Positions 20,390 through 31,325 are shown, counted from the first letter of the stretch. The stretch is 64,000 nucleotides of DNA from JACCWP01 sp963801045 (GCA_963801045.1 CAWDDC010000003.1:496001-560000); one strand, 5' to 3'. The notes: generated by a model from the letters alone, not told the origin. Program-made: numbers and translations.

Positions 20390-21790
20390 ATGCCAGACAC
20401 CGATCACGCACCGTTGCCGGACGCGAGGCTGACCTCGTCCCAGGGGATGAGCAGGTTCCGGATGACGGTGATCTGCCTGGCGCTGCTGCTCGAGGGGATG
20501 AGCTCGTCGAGCATCAACGTGCAGGTCGACGCCATCCGCGTCGACCTCGGCCCCACCGGTGCGGAGCTCCAGCTGGTCGCCGGCGCCTTCCTGGTCGCGT
20601 ACGCGGGGTTGCTGCCGGCTGCGGGCCGCCTCGTCGACTCGTGGAACCGCCGGACCGTGTTCCTGGCCGGCATCGCGCTGTTCGGCGTCGGCTGCCTGGC
20701 GTGTGCCGGCGCCGGCTCGGCCTGGGTCCTCGCGGCCGGCCGGTTCGTGCAGGGCGCCGGCGCCGCGCTCAGCGCACCAGCGGCGCTCGCGCTGATCACG
20801 GCCGGCCTGCCCGAGGGCAGCGCCCGCAACCGCGCGGTCGCCCTGTACGGCGCCATGGGGGCCGTCGGCTTCTCGCTCGGTCTGGTTCTTCCTGGGGCCG
20901 TCGTCACGTTCCTGGGCTGGCGGGCGAGCTTCCTGCTGTTCGTGCCCGTCGTCGTCCTCGTGCTGGCGGTGACCTGGTCGGTGCGCGTGCCCAGGACCCC
21001 TTCCTGGCAACGGATCGACCTGCTCGGCGCCCTGCTGCTGACGGCGACGCTCGTCGTCACCATGCACGGGATCGGCGGCGTCGCCACGCTGAGCGTCCCC
21101 GTGCTGGTCGGGCACGCCGTCGTCGTGGGCGTCCTCATGGTGAGCCTGGTGCTGCGCGGTGGCGTCGCGGGGTTTCCCTCCACCGTCGTCCGCGCGCCCC
21201 GCGTCGCGGCCGCCTGCGTGGGAATGGCCGGTGTCTTCGGCGGAGTCGTCGCGTCGATGTACGTGCTGAGCCTCGGGCTGGCGGCCCGGCTCGGCGCCGA
21301 TGCGTTCGTGGTCGGTCTCGCGATATTGCCGCAGCCGGTCGCGTTCAGCCTGCTCGCCGGCACCGGCGCACGTCTCGTGACCCGCTACGGGCCCGGCCGT
21401 ACGTTCGCCGGCGGCGTCGTCCTGCTGACCGTGAGCATTGGCTATCTCGGCCTCGCGGGCGCCAGCGCGCCGACCGCGGTGGCCGTGCTGCCGGCGATGG
21501 CCGGCGTCGGGGCCGCACTCGCACTCTGCTTCCCCTCCGCGTCCATCGCGGCGATCGACGCGGCGCCGGTCGAGTTCAGGGGCACCACGGCCGGGCTGCT
21601 CACCACCGCCCAGAACGTCGGCGGGGCTGCCGGCCTGGCTCTGGTGACAGCGCTCGCCGTCGTACCAGGGCACGCGAACCAGACCGGGCTGCGCGCCGGG
21701 ATGCTCGTCTCCGCGGCCATGGTGCTGGTCGGCGGACTCGCCGCTGCGGCCGTCGCCCGGTCGTCGAGCAGCCGCCGGCACGCCGCATGA
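20390..21790 (+). CDS. MFS drug/metabolite transporter (DHA2-like)
   Basis: Intact, 466 residues with about 14 hydrophobic segments, matching the drug:H+ antiporter-2 group. The loop 2-3 motif is AAGRLVDSWNRRTVFLAG; the RFVQGAGAALSAPAALALIT segment is the antiporter motif-C region. No substrate can be inferred. It overlaps the next gene by ATGA, so the two are coupled. The adjacent convergent SARP-type regulator could control the pair, but no operator was recognised. Confidence 0.88.
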   Translation: MPDTDHAPLPDARLTSSQGMSRFRMTVICLALLLEGMSSSSINVQVDAIRVDLGPTGAELQLVAGAFLVAYAGLLPAAGRLVDSWNRRTVFLAGIALFGVGCLACAGAGSAWVLAAGRFVQGAGAALSAPAALALITAGLPEGSARNRAVALYGAMGAVGFSLGLVLPGAVVTFLGWRASFLLFVPVVVLVLAVTWSVRVPRTPSWQRIDLLGALLLTATLVVTMHGIGGVATLSVPVLVGHAVVVGVLMVSLVLRGGVAGFPSTVVRAPRVAAACVGMAGVFGGVVASMYVLSLGLAARLGADAFVVGLAILPQPVAFSLLAGTGARLVTRYGPGRTFAGGVVLLTVSIGYLGLAGASAPTAVAVLPAMAGVGAALALCFPSASIAAIDAAPVEFRGTTAGLLTTAQNVGGAAGLALVTALAVVPGHANQTGLRAGMLVSAAMVLVGGLAAAAVARSSSSRRHAA

Positions 21791-22605
21791 CCCCCGGCCT
21801 CGTCGTCGTGACCGACCTCGACGGCACGATCGCGTTCGGCGGACGCCCGCCGTGCCGTGCCATCACGGCAGTGCTGGAGGCGATGGCCGCCGCTCGCGAG
21901 GTGCGGCTGGTGCTCGCCACCTCCCGGTCACCGAGGTCGCTGCGGACCTGGTTCGGGGCACTGGCCGACCAGGTCGACCTGCTGTGCTGCAACGGTGCGC
22001 TCGTCGTCGGCCCGGGTCGAGCTGTCGAGCGACGTCCACTGCCGGCCGAGCTGGTGGGCGCCGTGGTCGGGCAGCTCCGCGCCGCCGGGGAGCCGTTCTG
22101 CCTCGAGTACGGCGACCGATTCGTGGCGAGCGCGGCCGATGCGCTGCCGTGGATGGGCCGCCAGGACCGCTGGGTGCTGCAGCCGGCCGGGCTGCCACGC
22201 CTGGACGGCGTGCTCAAGCTCAGCGTCGCCCACGCCGACCCGTGGGCACCCCGGCTGCACGCGCTGGCCGGCGCCGGCGCCGAGGTCTACCCGCACCTGA
22301 CCGGCGACGCCGACGTCGTCGCCGCGGGAGTCACCAAGGCGCGGGAGCTGCGCCGGCTGCTGGGAGCGGCGGACGCCTCAGCGGGGACAGTCGCCGCATT
22401 CGGCAACGACACCAACGACCTGGAGCTGCTGCGCGCAGCCGACCGGGCCGTACTCGTCGGTCCGGGACTGCCCGGACTCGAGCGGCTCGCGCACGTGCGT
22501 CGGATCCCCGCGAACGAGGAGCTCATCGCGTCGGCGCTGCGCAACGAGCTCGCGTCGGCCGGCGAGGCTCACCCGCTGCCGACGATCGTCAGCCAGGCCG
22601 GCTGA
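21787..22605 (+). CDS. HAD superfamily hydrolase, Cof/IIB-like
   Basis: Intact, 272 residues. HAD phosphatase: motif I VTDLDGTIAFGG with the nucleophile and acid-base aspartates, motif II LVLATSRSPRSLRTWFG, motif III lysine in VTKARELRRLL, and motif IV FGNDTNDLELLRAADRAVLV. The cap is of the C2 (IIB) type, as in sugar-phosphate phosphatases. Its start overlaps the MFS stop (ATGA). It converges on the SARP regulator with a 17-base overlap of the coding ends. Confidence 0.85.
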   Translation: MTPGLVVVTDLDGTIAFGGRPPCRAITAVLEAMAAAREVRLVLATSRSPRSLRTWFGALADQVDLLCCNGALVVGPGRAVERRPLPAELVGAVVGQLRAAGEPFCLEYGDRFVASAADALPWMGRQDRWVLQPAGLPRLDGVLKLSVAHADPWAPRLHALAGAGAEVYPHLTGDADVVAAGVTKARELRRLLGAADASAGTVAAFGNDTNDLELLRAADRAVLVGPGLPGLERLAHVRRIPANEELIASALRNELASAGEAHPLPTIVSQAG

Positions 22606-25598
22606 TCCGTGCGCGCACCTCGTCGGCGCGCGGGTCGGCCAGGTCATCGAACAGCTGCGCGGTCCGCTCGAGGTGCGGCTGGGCGGCCGCAGGGTCGCCG
22701 AGTCGCTCGTGCACATCGGCGAGCCCGAGTCGCACCCGCGCCTCGCGGGTGCGCAGCTCGTGGCGCGTCGCGACCTCGACGGCCTCGTCGAAGTAGTCGA
22801 GCGCAGCCTGCGGGTCGTCGGGCGCGTGGGTCCGGGCGAGTCCCTCCAGTGCCGCAGCCGTCAGCTGGCACTCACCGGTGGAGCGGCCGATGCTGAGTGC
22901 CGCCTCGTAGTGCGACAGCGCCTGGCCGACCTCGCCCCGGCGTCGGTGGATCGTGCCGACGGCTTCGTACGCCTCCCCCTCGGTGACCCGGTTGCCGCTC
23001 GACCGCGCCACCTCGGCTGCCTCGAGCCCGCACGTGAGCGCGGTGCCGAACTCGTCGATCGACTCGTAGAGCTCGGTCAGGCAGCAGAGGCTGAATCCCA
23101 GCGTCTTGTGGAAGCCGTGCGTACGTGCGAGCTCGATCGCCTCCTGGAGGTGGTCGACGGCCTCGTCGTAGCGCCCGAGCTCGCGCAGGTTCTCGCCGAT
23201 GTTGCTCAACGCGACGGCGGTACGTCCCTGGTCGCCCTCGGCACGCAGCAGCTCGAGGGCCTCGCGAAGCAGCCGGATGCACTCGAGGTACTCACCCCGC
23301 ATGCTCGCGACCAGGGCGATGTTGTTCAGCGCCGCCGCTTCGCCGGTGCGACTGCCGACCGAACGGCTGAGTGCGAGCGAACGCGTCAGGTGCGTCTTCG
23401 CACCCTCGAGGTCGCCGAGCCGTGAGCTCACGCCACCGACCGCCAGCTCCGCCCGGGCCTCCGCCTCGACGTCGCCGAGGTGCTGTGCCACGACCACAGC
23501 CGTGCCGTGCAGCTCGAGCGCGTCCGGGATGTGTCCCTGGATTCCGAGAAATGCGCGCAGGGTCTGGGAGAGCTCGATCACCCGATGACCGTCGTCACGT
23601 CCTACCGCTCGGGTCGAGGCGATGATGGCTGCACGCTCGATGTTCAACCAGCGCACGGCCGCAGCGAGGTCGACGAAGACCGGCTCCGCGGCGCCGACGG
23701 GCGCGACGTCGGGCCGGTCGTAGGTGTCGCTCGGCTGGACCATCTGCATCGCGACCGACGACATCCGGCTGTAGTAGCCGAGCAGCCGGGACCGCACCGA
23801 CGAACGCACCGCCTCCGTCTCCTGCGTGGCCGCGAGCTCGGCGGCGTACGCGCGCAGCAGGTCGTGCTGGCCGTAGCGGGCGCCGGGACGTTCCTCGACG
23901 AGGTGCGCCCGGACCAGGATCCGCAGCTGCCGACGCGCCTCCCGCAGCTCGAGGTCACACAGGGCCGCGACGGTCTCCGCGTCGGCGTCCCGGCCCGGCA
24001 GCAGCCCGAGCAGGCGAAAGACCCGGGCGGCGTCAGCGGGCAGACGACTCGTAGGACCACGAGAAGACCGCCCGTACGTCCGTGGCGGGACCGTCGCCGG
24101 CGTCGAGCAGGTCGAGGCGTTCCCGCTCGTCGGCGATCTCGGCCACGAGTGCCGCGACCGGCCGCGCCGGTCGCGCCCGTACGTGCTCGGCCGTGATGCG
24201 CAGCGCCAGCGGGAGCTGCGCGCAGTGCGCGACCAGCTGCGCGCTGCCCTCGACGTCGTCGCGCACCCGGTCGCCGGCGAGCTCGGCGAGCAGCTGGAGC
24301 GAGTCCGCCGGGGTCCAGCCGGCCGAGGTCCACCGACTCCGCGCCGTCGCGCACGGCGAGGCCCGCCAGCGTCTCGCGACTGGTGACCAGCACGACGCAG
24401 CCGGAGGTACCCGGGACCAGGTCGCGGACCTGCTCGGCCGAGCGCGCGTTGTCCAGGAGCGATCAGCAGCCGGCGTCCGTCGGCCAGGCTCCGGAACAGG
24501 CCGACCCGTTCCTCCAGACCTGGCGCGAGCGCATTGGCGTCGCCTCCGACGGCTCGGATGAACGCCGCGAGGACCTCGGCCGGTGCCGCCGGCTCGTCGG
24601 TGCTGGAACCCCCGCAGGTCGACGAAGAGCTGACCGTCGGGGAACTCCGCCCGGTGCCGGTGCGCCCAGTGCGCGGCCAGCGCGGTCTTCCCGACGCCTG
24701 CCGTGCCGGTGACGACGAGCAGCCGGGAGGCATCGCTCGGCGACCCCTCGAAGGCCGCGTCCATCCGGGCCAGGTCGCGGTTGCGCCCGGTCAGGTGCGG
24801 CGGGTCCGGTGGCAGCTGGGCCGGCACCGGCACGCGTACGCCGGGCTCGAGCAGCTCGCCGGCCAGCACCTGCTCGTGCAGCGCACGCAGGGCGGGCCCC
24901 GGGTCGATGCCGAGCTCGTCGACCAGCACCTGCCGGGTGCGGCGATAGACCTCGAGCGCCTCGCCCTGGCGTCCTGCGCGGTACAGCGCCGTCATCAGCA
25001 GTGCCTGCAGCTGCTCGTCCAGGGGTTCGTCGCGCGCCGCCTGGTCCAGCTCGACGAGCACCGCGCCGTGTCGGCCGAGCGCGAGCTCGGCCTCGAAGTA
25101 CCGCTCGAGCGCCAGCCGTCTGCGTTCGTCCCAGCGTCGCCGGTGCGGCTCGAGCGCAACCGCGTCGACGTCCTGGAACGGCGGGCCCTGCCACAGCGCG
25201 AGCGCCGCCCGGGCACGGGCGGCGGTGGTCGCCGCGTCGAGCCCGTCGGCGACCGCCTCGTCGACCAGCGCGTCGAACCGCTGCGCGTCCAGCTCGCCTG
25301 GATCGATCCGCAGGCAGTAGCCCAGCGGCCCGTACGACAGCCTGTCCGGGTGGTCGAGCAGCCGGCGCAGCCGGTGCACCAGCAGCTGCAGCCGGGCTGC
25401 CGATCGATCGGCGGGGGCACCGTCCCAGAGCGCCCCCGCCAAGGTGCCCGCGGAGACCGCCTCGTTGGCGTGCACGAGCAGCAGCGACAGCAACGTGCGC
25501 TGCAGCCGTCCGCTCGGCGTGACCTGCCGCGACCCGTCGTGCACCCGCAGCGGGCCCAGGACGTGGAACCGCGTCGCCGCTTCCCCCACAGTTCGCAC
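22589..25598 (-). CDS. AfsR/SARP-family regulator with BTAD, NB-ARC and TPR domains (frameshifted)
   Basis: About 1000 residues. Order of domains: an OmpR-like winged helix (about 8-95; FHVLGPLRVHDG, LLSLLLVHANEAVS), BTAD (about 96-245; GALWQ-type repeats ending in LVDELGIDPGPALRALHEQV), NB-ARC ATPase with P-loop VTGTAGVGKTALAAHWAHRH, then at least six TPR-like repeats (for example TGEAAALNNIALVASMRGEY). It binds DNA and activates nearby genes, probably switched by nucleotide. Frame junctions near 24605, 24465, 24315 and 24045 split the NB-ARC region. The neighbouring MFS/HAD pair is the obvious candidate target; a secondary-metabolite role is not supported because no biosynthetic genes are nearby. 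Confidence 0.85.
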
Positions 25599-25701
25599 CC
25601 TATGTCCCGGATGGGCTGCTCGGGATCGGCTGTTCGCCGGGGTACCGTTGACGGTCCATCACCGGCACCGGACGGCAACGTCTCTCGAGGGAGCAGCACC
25701 C

Positions 25702-25962
25702 ATGATCGGCTTCATCGTCTTCGGACTCGTCGTCGGCGCGCTCGCCCGACTGATCAAGCCCGGCAAGCAGAACCTCAGCGTGCTCGCGACCCTGGGTCTC
25801 GGCCTGGTCGGCTCGGTCATCGGCGGCACCATCGCGTGGTTGATCGGCACCGGCTCCATCTGGGAGCTCGACTTCATCGGCTCCGTGATCGCCATCGCCG
25901 CCGCCGTCGCGCTGGTGGGCACCGCCGAGGCGCTGACCAGCAAGTCGTCGTCGCGCGTCTGA
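25702..25962 (+). CDS. GlsB/YeaQ/YmgE family stress-response membrane protein
   Basis: Intact, 86 residues. Transglycosylase-associated/GlsB family: MIGFIVFGLVVGALARLIKP opens the first helix, followed by LATLGLGLVGSVIGGTIAWL and a third helix FIGSVIAIAAAVALVG. The RLIKPG motif after helix 1 is a family mark. Three short transmembrane helices, so it acts in the membrane. A GAGGGAGC sequence precedes the ATG. Divergent from the SARP gene, with 103 bases between the starts. Confidence 0.88.
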   Translation: MIGFIVFGLVVGALARLIKPGKQNLSVLATLGLGLVGSVIGGTIAWLIGTGSIWELDFIGSVIAIAAAVALVGTAEALTSKSSSRV

Positions 25963-26026
25963 CCCGCCCGCAGGGGTGACCACGGCCACGTCGACGCCAC
26001 CTGCAACTCGCAGTTACGGTCGCCGG

Positions 26027-27505
26027 ATGGCTGCGCGCACCGACCACCGGGTGATCGTGATCGGCTCCGGGTTCGCCGGCATCGCGATGGGCATCAAGCT
26101 CAAGCAGGCCGGCATCGACGACTTCGTGATCCTGGAGAAGGACGACGACCTCGGCGGCACCTGGCGGGACAACACCTACCCCGGCTGCGCGTGCGACATC
26201 CCCAGCTACCTGTACTCGTACTCGTTCGAGCCCAACCCCGGCTGGAGCCGGATGTTCTCGCCGCAGCAGGAGATCTGGGACTACCTGCGGCACTGCGTCG
26301 ACGCGTACGGGCTGACGCCGCACCTGCGCTACGGCACCGAGGTCACCAGCGCGACGTACGCCGCCGACAGCGCCACTCTGGACGGTGCAGACCGGCGCCG
26401 GTGACGTGCTCACCGCGCAGGTGATCACCGCCGGCGTGGGGGCGCTGCACCAGCCGAGCTATCCCGACCTGCCGGGCCTCGACCGGTTCGAGGGCACGAC
26501 CTTCCACTCCGCGCACTGGGACCACGAACACGACCTGGCCGGCGAGCGGGTCGCGGTCGTCGGCACCGGCGCCAGCGCGATCCAGTTCGTGCCGCAGATC
26601 GCGCCGGTGGCCGCGCACCTCGACGTCTACCAGCGCTCGGCGCCGTGGATCACGGGGAAGCCCGACCGCGCGATCGGCGCCACCGAGCGCGCCCTGCACA
26701 CCAAGTTCCCGATCGGCCAGCGGGTGATCCGGGCACTGATCTACTGGGCGCTCGAGCTGCGCGGCATCGGCTTCGCCATCAGCCCGCGGCTGATGAAGGG
26801 CCTGGAGGGCCAGGCGCGCAGGCAGCTGGCGCGGCAGGTGCGCGACCCCGCGCTGCGGGAGCGGCTGACCCCCGACTACCAGATCGGCTGCAAGCGCATC
26901 CTGGTCAGCAACGACTACTACCCCACCCTCGGCCGCGACGACGTCGAGCTGGTCACCGACGGCATCCGGGAGGTGACGCGCCACCGGCATCGTCACGACG
27001 GACGGCACCGAGCGGGCCGCCGACACCATCGTCTTCGGCACCGGCTTCGAGGTCAGCGGCAACCTCACCCGGATGAAGATCGTCGGCCGCGACGGCGTCG
27101 AGCTGAACGACCGCTGGCAGCGCGACGGCATCGGCGCCCACCTCGGCATCACCATCGCGGGCTTCCCCAACCTGTTCCTGCTGGTCGGGCCCAACACCGG
27201 TCTCGGCCACAACTCGATGATCTTCATGATCGAGCAGCAGGTCGCGTACGTGATCCAGGCGCTGGCCGACGATGGACCGCCGCGACGCCGACTGGGTCGA
27301 GGTCGGCGAGCAGCCGCAGCGGCGGTTCGTCGACCGGGTCCAGACCCGGCTGTCCGACAGCGTGTGGAGCGGCTGCCAGAGCTGGTACCTCGACGACAAC
27401 GGCCGCAACTTCACCATCTGGCCGCACTTCGCCTGGAAGTACTGGCAGGAGACCCGGCGGCTGCGCACCCGGGACTTCACCTTCGGCCGCGCCGCTCGCC
27501 GCTGA
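26027..27505 (+). CDS. Flavin-containing (Baeyer-Villiger-type) monooxygenase (frameshifted)
   Basis: About 490 residues. FAD-binding Rossmann motif VIGSGFAGIAMG at the N terminus, the GGTWRDNTYPGCACDIPSYL segment, the BVMO fingerprint FEGTTFHSAHWD, and a second Rossmann motif VAVVGTGASAIQFVP for NADPH. It inserts oxygen next to ketones or oxidises heteroatoms; the substrate is not inferable. Frame changes near 26385, 26975 and 27270 interrupt the gene. The ATG at 26027 (MAARTDHRVIVI) is chosen over one 51 bases upstream because conservation begins there. The coding end overlaps the convergent cbs gene by 29 bases. Confidence 0.85.
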
Positions 27506-28971
27506 CCCCCACGCGATCTTCCGGCCGTACGCGCGCCCGGGCGACCGGGTCGCCGGAAGATCGGGGGAGGGGGCGGCGGGTCAGGCGGGGGTCGGCGGCG
27601 ACGTGGCCGAGCAGGTCGTGTCGGGTCAGCACGCCGACCGGGCGGCCGTCCTCCTGCACCAGCAGCGCATCCGCGGTCTGCAGCGCCGCAACCGCCTCGA
27701 CGACCGGCCGCCCCGACCCGATGGTCGGCAGCGGCGGGTCCATGTGCTGCTCGACCCGGTCGGCCAGCTGCGCGTGCCCGGCGAACAGCGCCTCCAGCAG
27801 CGCCCGCTCGCTGACCGCACCGGCCACCTCGGCCGCCATCACCGGCGGCTCGGCCCGCACCACCGGCATCTGCGAGACGCTGTACTCGCGCAGGATCTCG
27901 ACCGCCTCGGCGATGGTCTCGCTCGGGTGCGTGTGCACCAGGTCGGGCAGCCGGCCGACGCCGCCGTCGCCCTTGGCCCGCAGCACGTCGCCGACGGTCT
28001 GCTCCTCCTGCTGCGGTCCGAAGCCGTAGCGACCGAGCCAGCCGTCGTCGAACACCTTCGTCAGGTAGCCGCGGCCGCCGTCCGGCAGCAGCACGACCAC
28101 GACGGCGTCGTCCGGGAGCTCGGCGGCCAGCTGCACCGCCGCCACCGCCGCCATCCCGCACGAGCCGCCGACCAGCAGGCCCTCCTCGCGGGCCAGCCGG
28201 CGGGTCATCGCGAAGGCGTCGCCGTCGGAGACCGCGATGATGCGGTCGCAGACGTCGGCGTCGTACGTGCGTCGGCCAGAAGTCCTCGCCGACGCCCTCG
28301 ACCAGGTACGGCCGCCCGCTGCCGCCGGAGTAGACCGAGCCCACCGGGTCGGCGCCGACCACCTGCACCCGGCCCTCGCTGACCTCCTTGAGGTAGCGGC
28401 CGGCGCCGCTGATCGTGCCGCCGGTGCCGATGCCGGCGACGAAGTGGGTGATCCGGCCGTCGGTCTGGCTCCACAGCTCCGGGCCGGTGGTCTCGTAGTG
28501 GCTGAGCGGGTTGTTCGGGTTGGAGTACTGGTCCGGCTTCCAGCCGCCGTCGATGTCCCGGGCGAGCCGGTCGGAGACCGAGTAGTAGGAGTCCGGATGG
28601 TCCGGTTCGACCGCGGTCGGGCAGACCACCACCTCGGCGCCGTACGCCATCAGCACGTTGCGCTTGTCCTCGCTGACCTTGTCCGGGCAGACGAACACGC
28701 AGTGGTAGCCGCGCTGCTGGGCCACCAGCGCCAGGCCCACACCGGTGTTGCCCGAGGTCGGCTCGACGATGGTGCCGCCGGGTCGCAGCAGCCCCTCGGC
28801 CTCGGCGGCGTCGACCATGCGCACCGCGATGCGGTCCTTGACGCTGCCGCCGGGGTTGAAGTACTCGATCTTGGCGAGCACCCGGGCGCCGGTGTCGGGC
28901 GCGGTGACGCGGCCGAGCCGGACCAGGGGGGTGTCGCCGATGAGGTCGATCACGGAGTCGACGTAGTCCAC
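27477..28971 (-). CDS. cbs: Cystathionine beta-synthase (frameshifted)
   Basis: About 498 residues as read. PLP enzyme joining serine (or O-acetylserine) with homocysteine in reverse transsulfuration. N-terminal domain: DSVIDLIGDTPLVRLGRVTA, PLP lysine in FNPGGSVKDRIAVRM (K45), EPTSGNTGVGLALVAQQRGY, GIGTGGTISGAGRYLKE. A frame change near 28262 precedes LAREEGLLVGGSCGMAAVAA. Two C-terminal CBS motifs follow (SVSQMPVV, VGVLTRHDLLGHV). The last 35 or so residues run through a palindrome and overlap the monooxygenase gene; the true stop may lie earlier if another indel is present. Start ATG at 28971. Confidence 0.85.
27506..27568. terminator. Large inverted repeat between convergent genes
   Basis: CGATCTTCCGGC at 27514-27525 pairs perfectly with GCCGGAAGATCG at 27552-27563; just outside, five C (27506-27510) face five G (27564-27568). 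It sits directly after the monooxygenase stop and inside the apparent 3' coding end of cbs. Likely a bidirectional terminator. Confidence 0.6.
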
Positions 28972-29009
28972 CGGGTCACACGTAGACGGACGCCTACAGT
29001 GGAAGGACC

Positions 29010-30161
29010 ATGAGCCGCGCAGCCGCCGCCCGCCGACTCGCCACCGCCGCTGCGTACGGCGGAGGCGGTCTCGGCCTGCTCGGCGGCACCTTGTACGGCG
29101 TGATGAGGCTGCAGGCGGCCTGGGCGCGCCGCGTGATCGGGCCGGCCGACACCCGGCCGCCTCCCCCGGACCCCGTCTACGGCGTCTCGCTGCCGGGCGA
29201 GCCGCTGTCGGTGCTCGTGCTCGGCGACTCGGCCGCCGTCGGCTACGGCATGGAGTCGGCCGACGACACCCCGCCCGGCATGATCGGCGCCGGGCTGTCG
29301 CACATCGCCGGACGGCCGGTACGGATCACCAGCCTGGCCAAGGTGGGCGCGCAGACGTCCGCGCTCGACGAGCAGATCAGCGAGGGCCTGCTGGCGGACC
29401 CGGTGGTCGCGGTCATCGTCATCGGCACCAACGACGTCACCCACACCGTGCTGCCGTCGGAGTCGGTGCGGCTGCTCGACGCGGCCGTGCGCCGGCTGCG
29501 GGCCGCGGGCTGCGAGGTCGTCGTGGGCACCTGCCCCGACCTGGGCACCATCAAGCCGGTGCCGCACCCGCTGCGGCTGGTGGCCCGGGAGTGGAGCCGC
29601 CGGCTCGCCGCGGCGCAGACGATCGCCGTGGTCGAGGCCGGTGGGCGCTCGGTCTCGCTCGCCACCCTGCTCGGCCCGAGCTTCACCGCGGCGCCGGGCG
29701 AGCTGTTCGGGCCCGACCAGTTCCACCCGTCGGCAGCGGGCTACGCGAGCATGGTGGCCGCCCTGCTGCCGTCGCTGGCCGCCGCGGCAGGCGTCTGGGA
29801 CGACGACGAGGAGCCGCAGGTGCCGACGGGCGACACCGTGCTGCCGGTCTCGTTCGCGGCCGCCGAGGCCGTTCGCCTGCCCGGCACCGAGGTGGCCCCG
29901 GTCGAGGTCGGCGGCCGCGACCAGGGCCCGCGCGGGCGGTGGGCGCAGCATCCGGCACCGGGTGCGCCGGCCCCGGCTGCCCGGACCCGCGGCGCCGATG
30001 CAGCCCTGACCACACAGACCACCGGACCACCCGGATGGACCCTTGTGCCGGCGGGAGCGATGGGGCACGCTCGACAGACCAGATCTGTCGAGGAGGCACG
30101 ATGGCCCTGCACCACTCCGAAGAGACACATCAGCTCCTGGTCGCCAAGGTTCCCGCGGTGA
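29010..30161 (+). CDS. SGNH/GDSL-type hydrolase
   Basis: Reads as 383 residues. An N-terminal hydrophobic segment (AAAYGGGGLGLLGGTLYGVM) suggests export or anchoring. SGNH blocks: VLVLGDSAAVGYG (nucleophile S74), IVIGTNDVTH (block III), FGPDQFHPSAAGY (block V, catalytic Asp/His). These serine esterases act on lipids or acylated polysaccharides; the substrate is unknown. The last 40-50 residues become low-complexity and then overlap the start of the DUF4287 gene by 61 bases, so an indel near 29990 probably removed the true stop. It is divergent from cbs with 38 bases between. Confidence 0.82.
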   Translation: MSRAAAARRLATAAAYGGGGLGLLGGTLYGVMRLQAAWARRVIGPADTRPPPPDPVYGVSLPGEPLSVLVLGDSAAVGYGMESADDTPPGMIGAGLSHIAGRPVRITSLAKVGAQTSALDEQISEGLLADPVVAVIVIGTNDVTHTVLPSESVRLLDAAVRRLRAAGCEVVVGTCPDLGTIKPVPHPLRLVAREWSRRLAAAQTIAVVEAGGRSVSLATLLGPSFTAAPGELFGPDQFHPSAAGYASMVAALLPSLAAAAGVWDDDEEPQVPTGDTVLPVSFAAAEAVRLPGTEVAPVEVGGRDQGPRGRWAQHPAPGAPAPAARTRGADAALTTQTTGPPGWTLVPAGAMGHARQTRSVEEARWPCTTPKRHISSWSPRFPR

Positions 30162-30331
30162 CCGGACGGCAGCTTCCCGAGTGGTTCCAGTGCCTGGATG
30201 ACGGCCCCACCCTGCTCCGGTTCGACGACCGGGTGAACTGGCTGCGCGACGAGTACGGCCTGTCGCACGGCCACGCCACCGCGATCGTGCACGAGCGCGA
30301 CCTGCGGCGCTCGCGGCGCTCCTTCGCCTGA
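30101..30331 (+). CDS. DUF4287 domain-containing protein
   Basis: Intact, 76 residues. Matches the small DUF4287 family: LPEWFQCLDDGPTLLRFDDR, VNWLRDEYGLSHGHATAIVH. A clear AGGAGG-like site (GAGGAGG) at about 30090-30096 sets the ATG at 30101. No enzyme function is known; these small soluble proteins are common in actinobacteria. A bidirectional hairpin follows its stop. Confidence 0.82.
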   Translation: MALHHSEETHQLLVAKVPAVTGRQLPEWFQCLDDGPTLLRFDDRVNWLRDEYGLSHGHATAIVHERDLRRSRRSFA

Positions 30332-30351
30332 GCGCGACCCCAGCCGACGAC

Positions 30352-30390
30352 AACGGCCCTCCCCCACCTGTGCGGCGGGGAAGGGCCGTT
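30352..30390. terminator. Bidirectional terminator hairpin
   Basis: AACGGCCCT at 30352-30360 pairs with AGGGCCGTT at 30382-30390; an inner C-run faces a G-run (CCCCC/GGGG). It lies between the convergent DUF4287 gene and the BI-1 gene. Confidence 0.75.
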
Positions 30391-30416
30391 CGTGCCTGGT
30401 GGGCGGGTGGCGCCGG

Positions 30417-31288
30417 TCAGTCGCCGCGCAGAATGGCGAGGATGCGCAGCAGCTCGATGTAGATCCACACGATCGTCACGGTGAGCCCGAAGGCGGCCCG
30501 CCACGACTCGCGCTCCGGCGCGCCGGCCGCGATCGCCCGCTCGACGAAGTCGAAGTCGAGGATCAGCATCAGCACGCCGAGGACGACGCCGACGATGCTG
30601 GTGATCAGGCCGAAGGTGCCGAACCCGTTGAAGCCGAAGTCGGCGCCGAAGAAGCTCGAGCACCAGGTCGAGCAGCGCCAACCCGACGAACCCGAACATC
30701 GCCGCGACCACGCCGCGGCGGAACTTGCTCGTGACCTTGATGTTCAGCACCTTGTAGGCGGTCAGGGTGCCGGCGAAGGCGGCGACGGTGCCGAGCACGG
30801 CGCCCATCACCACGCCCGGGTAGATGGTCTCGAAGATCAGCGAGATGGCGCCGATCGCCATGCCCTGGAGCACCGCGTAGGCGAGCACCAGCGGCGGGCT
30901 GATGATCCGCTTGAAGCTGTTGACCATGGACAGCGCGAAGCCGCCGAACACGCCGATCAGCGCGAGACGTCTGCGCCTTGCCCATCGCGGCCTCGGCCTC
31001 GGCGTCGTTGGGCGCCGTGATGTCGCCGATCAGGAACCAGGTGACCGCTGCGGACAGGACCAGCAGGCCGAGCGTGAAGGCGGTCTTCTGCACGACCGAG
31101 TCGATGGTGATGCGGCCGCTGGACGGCGCCAGGGTGCTCGGCCCACCGGGCTGACCCGGCTGGCCCGGGCTGCCGACCGCCCAGGTCGAGGGGTCGGTGC
31201 GGGTGCCCGACCCGTAGCCGGCCGGGGCGGCGGCACCGCGGCCGTTGAAGGTGCTGCTGCGGGCGAACACCGGGTTGGAGCTCTGCAT
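30417..31288 (-). CDS. Bax inhibitor-1/YccA family membrane protein (two frameshifts)
   Basis: About 290 residues. The N-terminal 60 residues are Gly/Pro/Ser-rich (QSSNPVFARSSTFNGRGAAA), followed by seven hydrophobic helices of the Bax inhibitor-1 superfamily in its actinobacterial form, for example VQKTAFTLGLLVLSAAVTWF, SPPLVLAYAVLQGMAIGAIS and GVVMGAVLGTVAAFAGTLTA. The C terminus IVWIYIELLRILAILRGD is the family end with the acidic residue. Frame junctions near 30965 and 30650. BI-1 proteins are thought to be pH-gated calcium leak channels. Start ATG at 31288, preceded by GGAGGAA. Confidence 0.85.
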
Positions 31289-31325
31289 CCTGTTCCTCCG
31301 GGGGGTGGGGCCCCCACGTGGGGCC

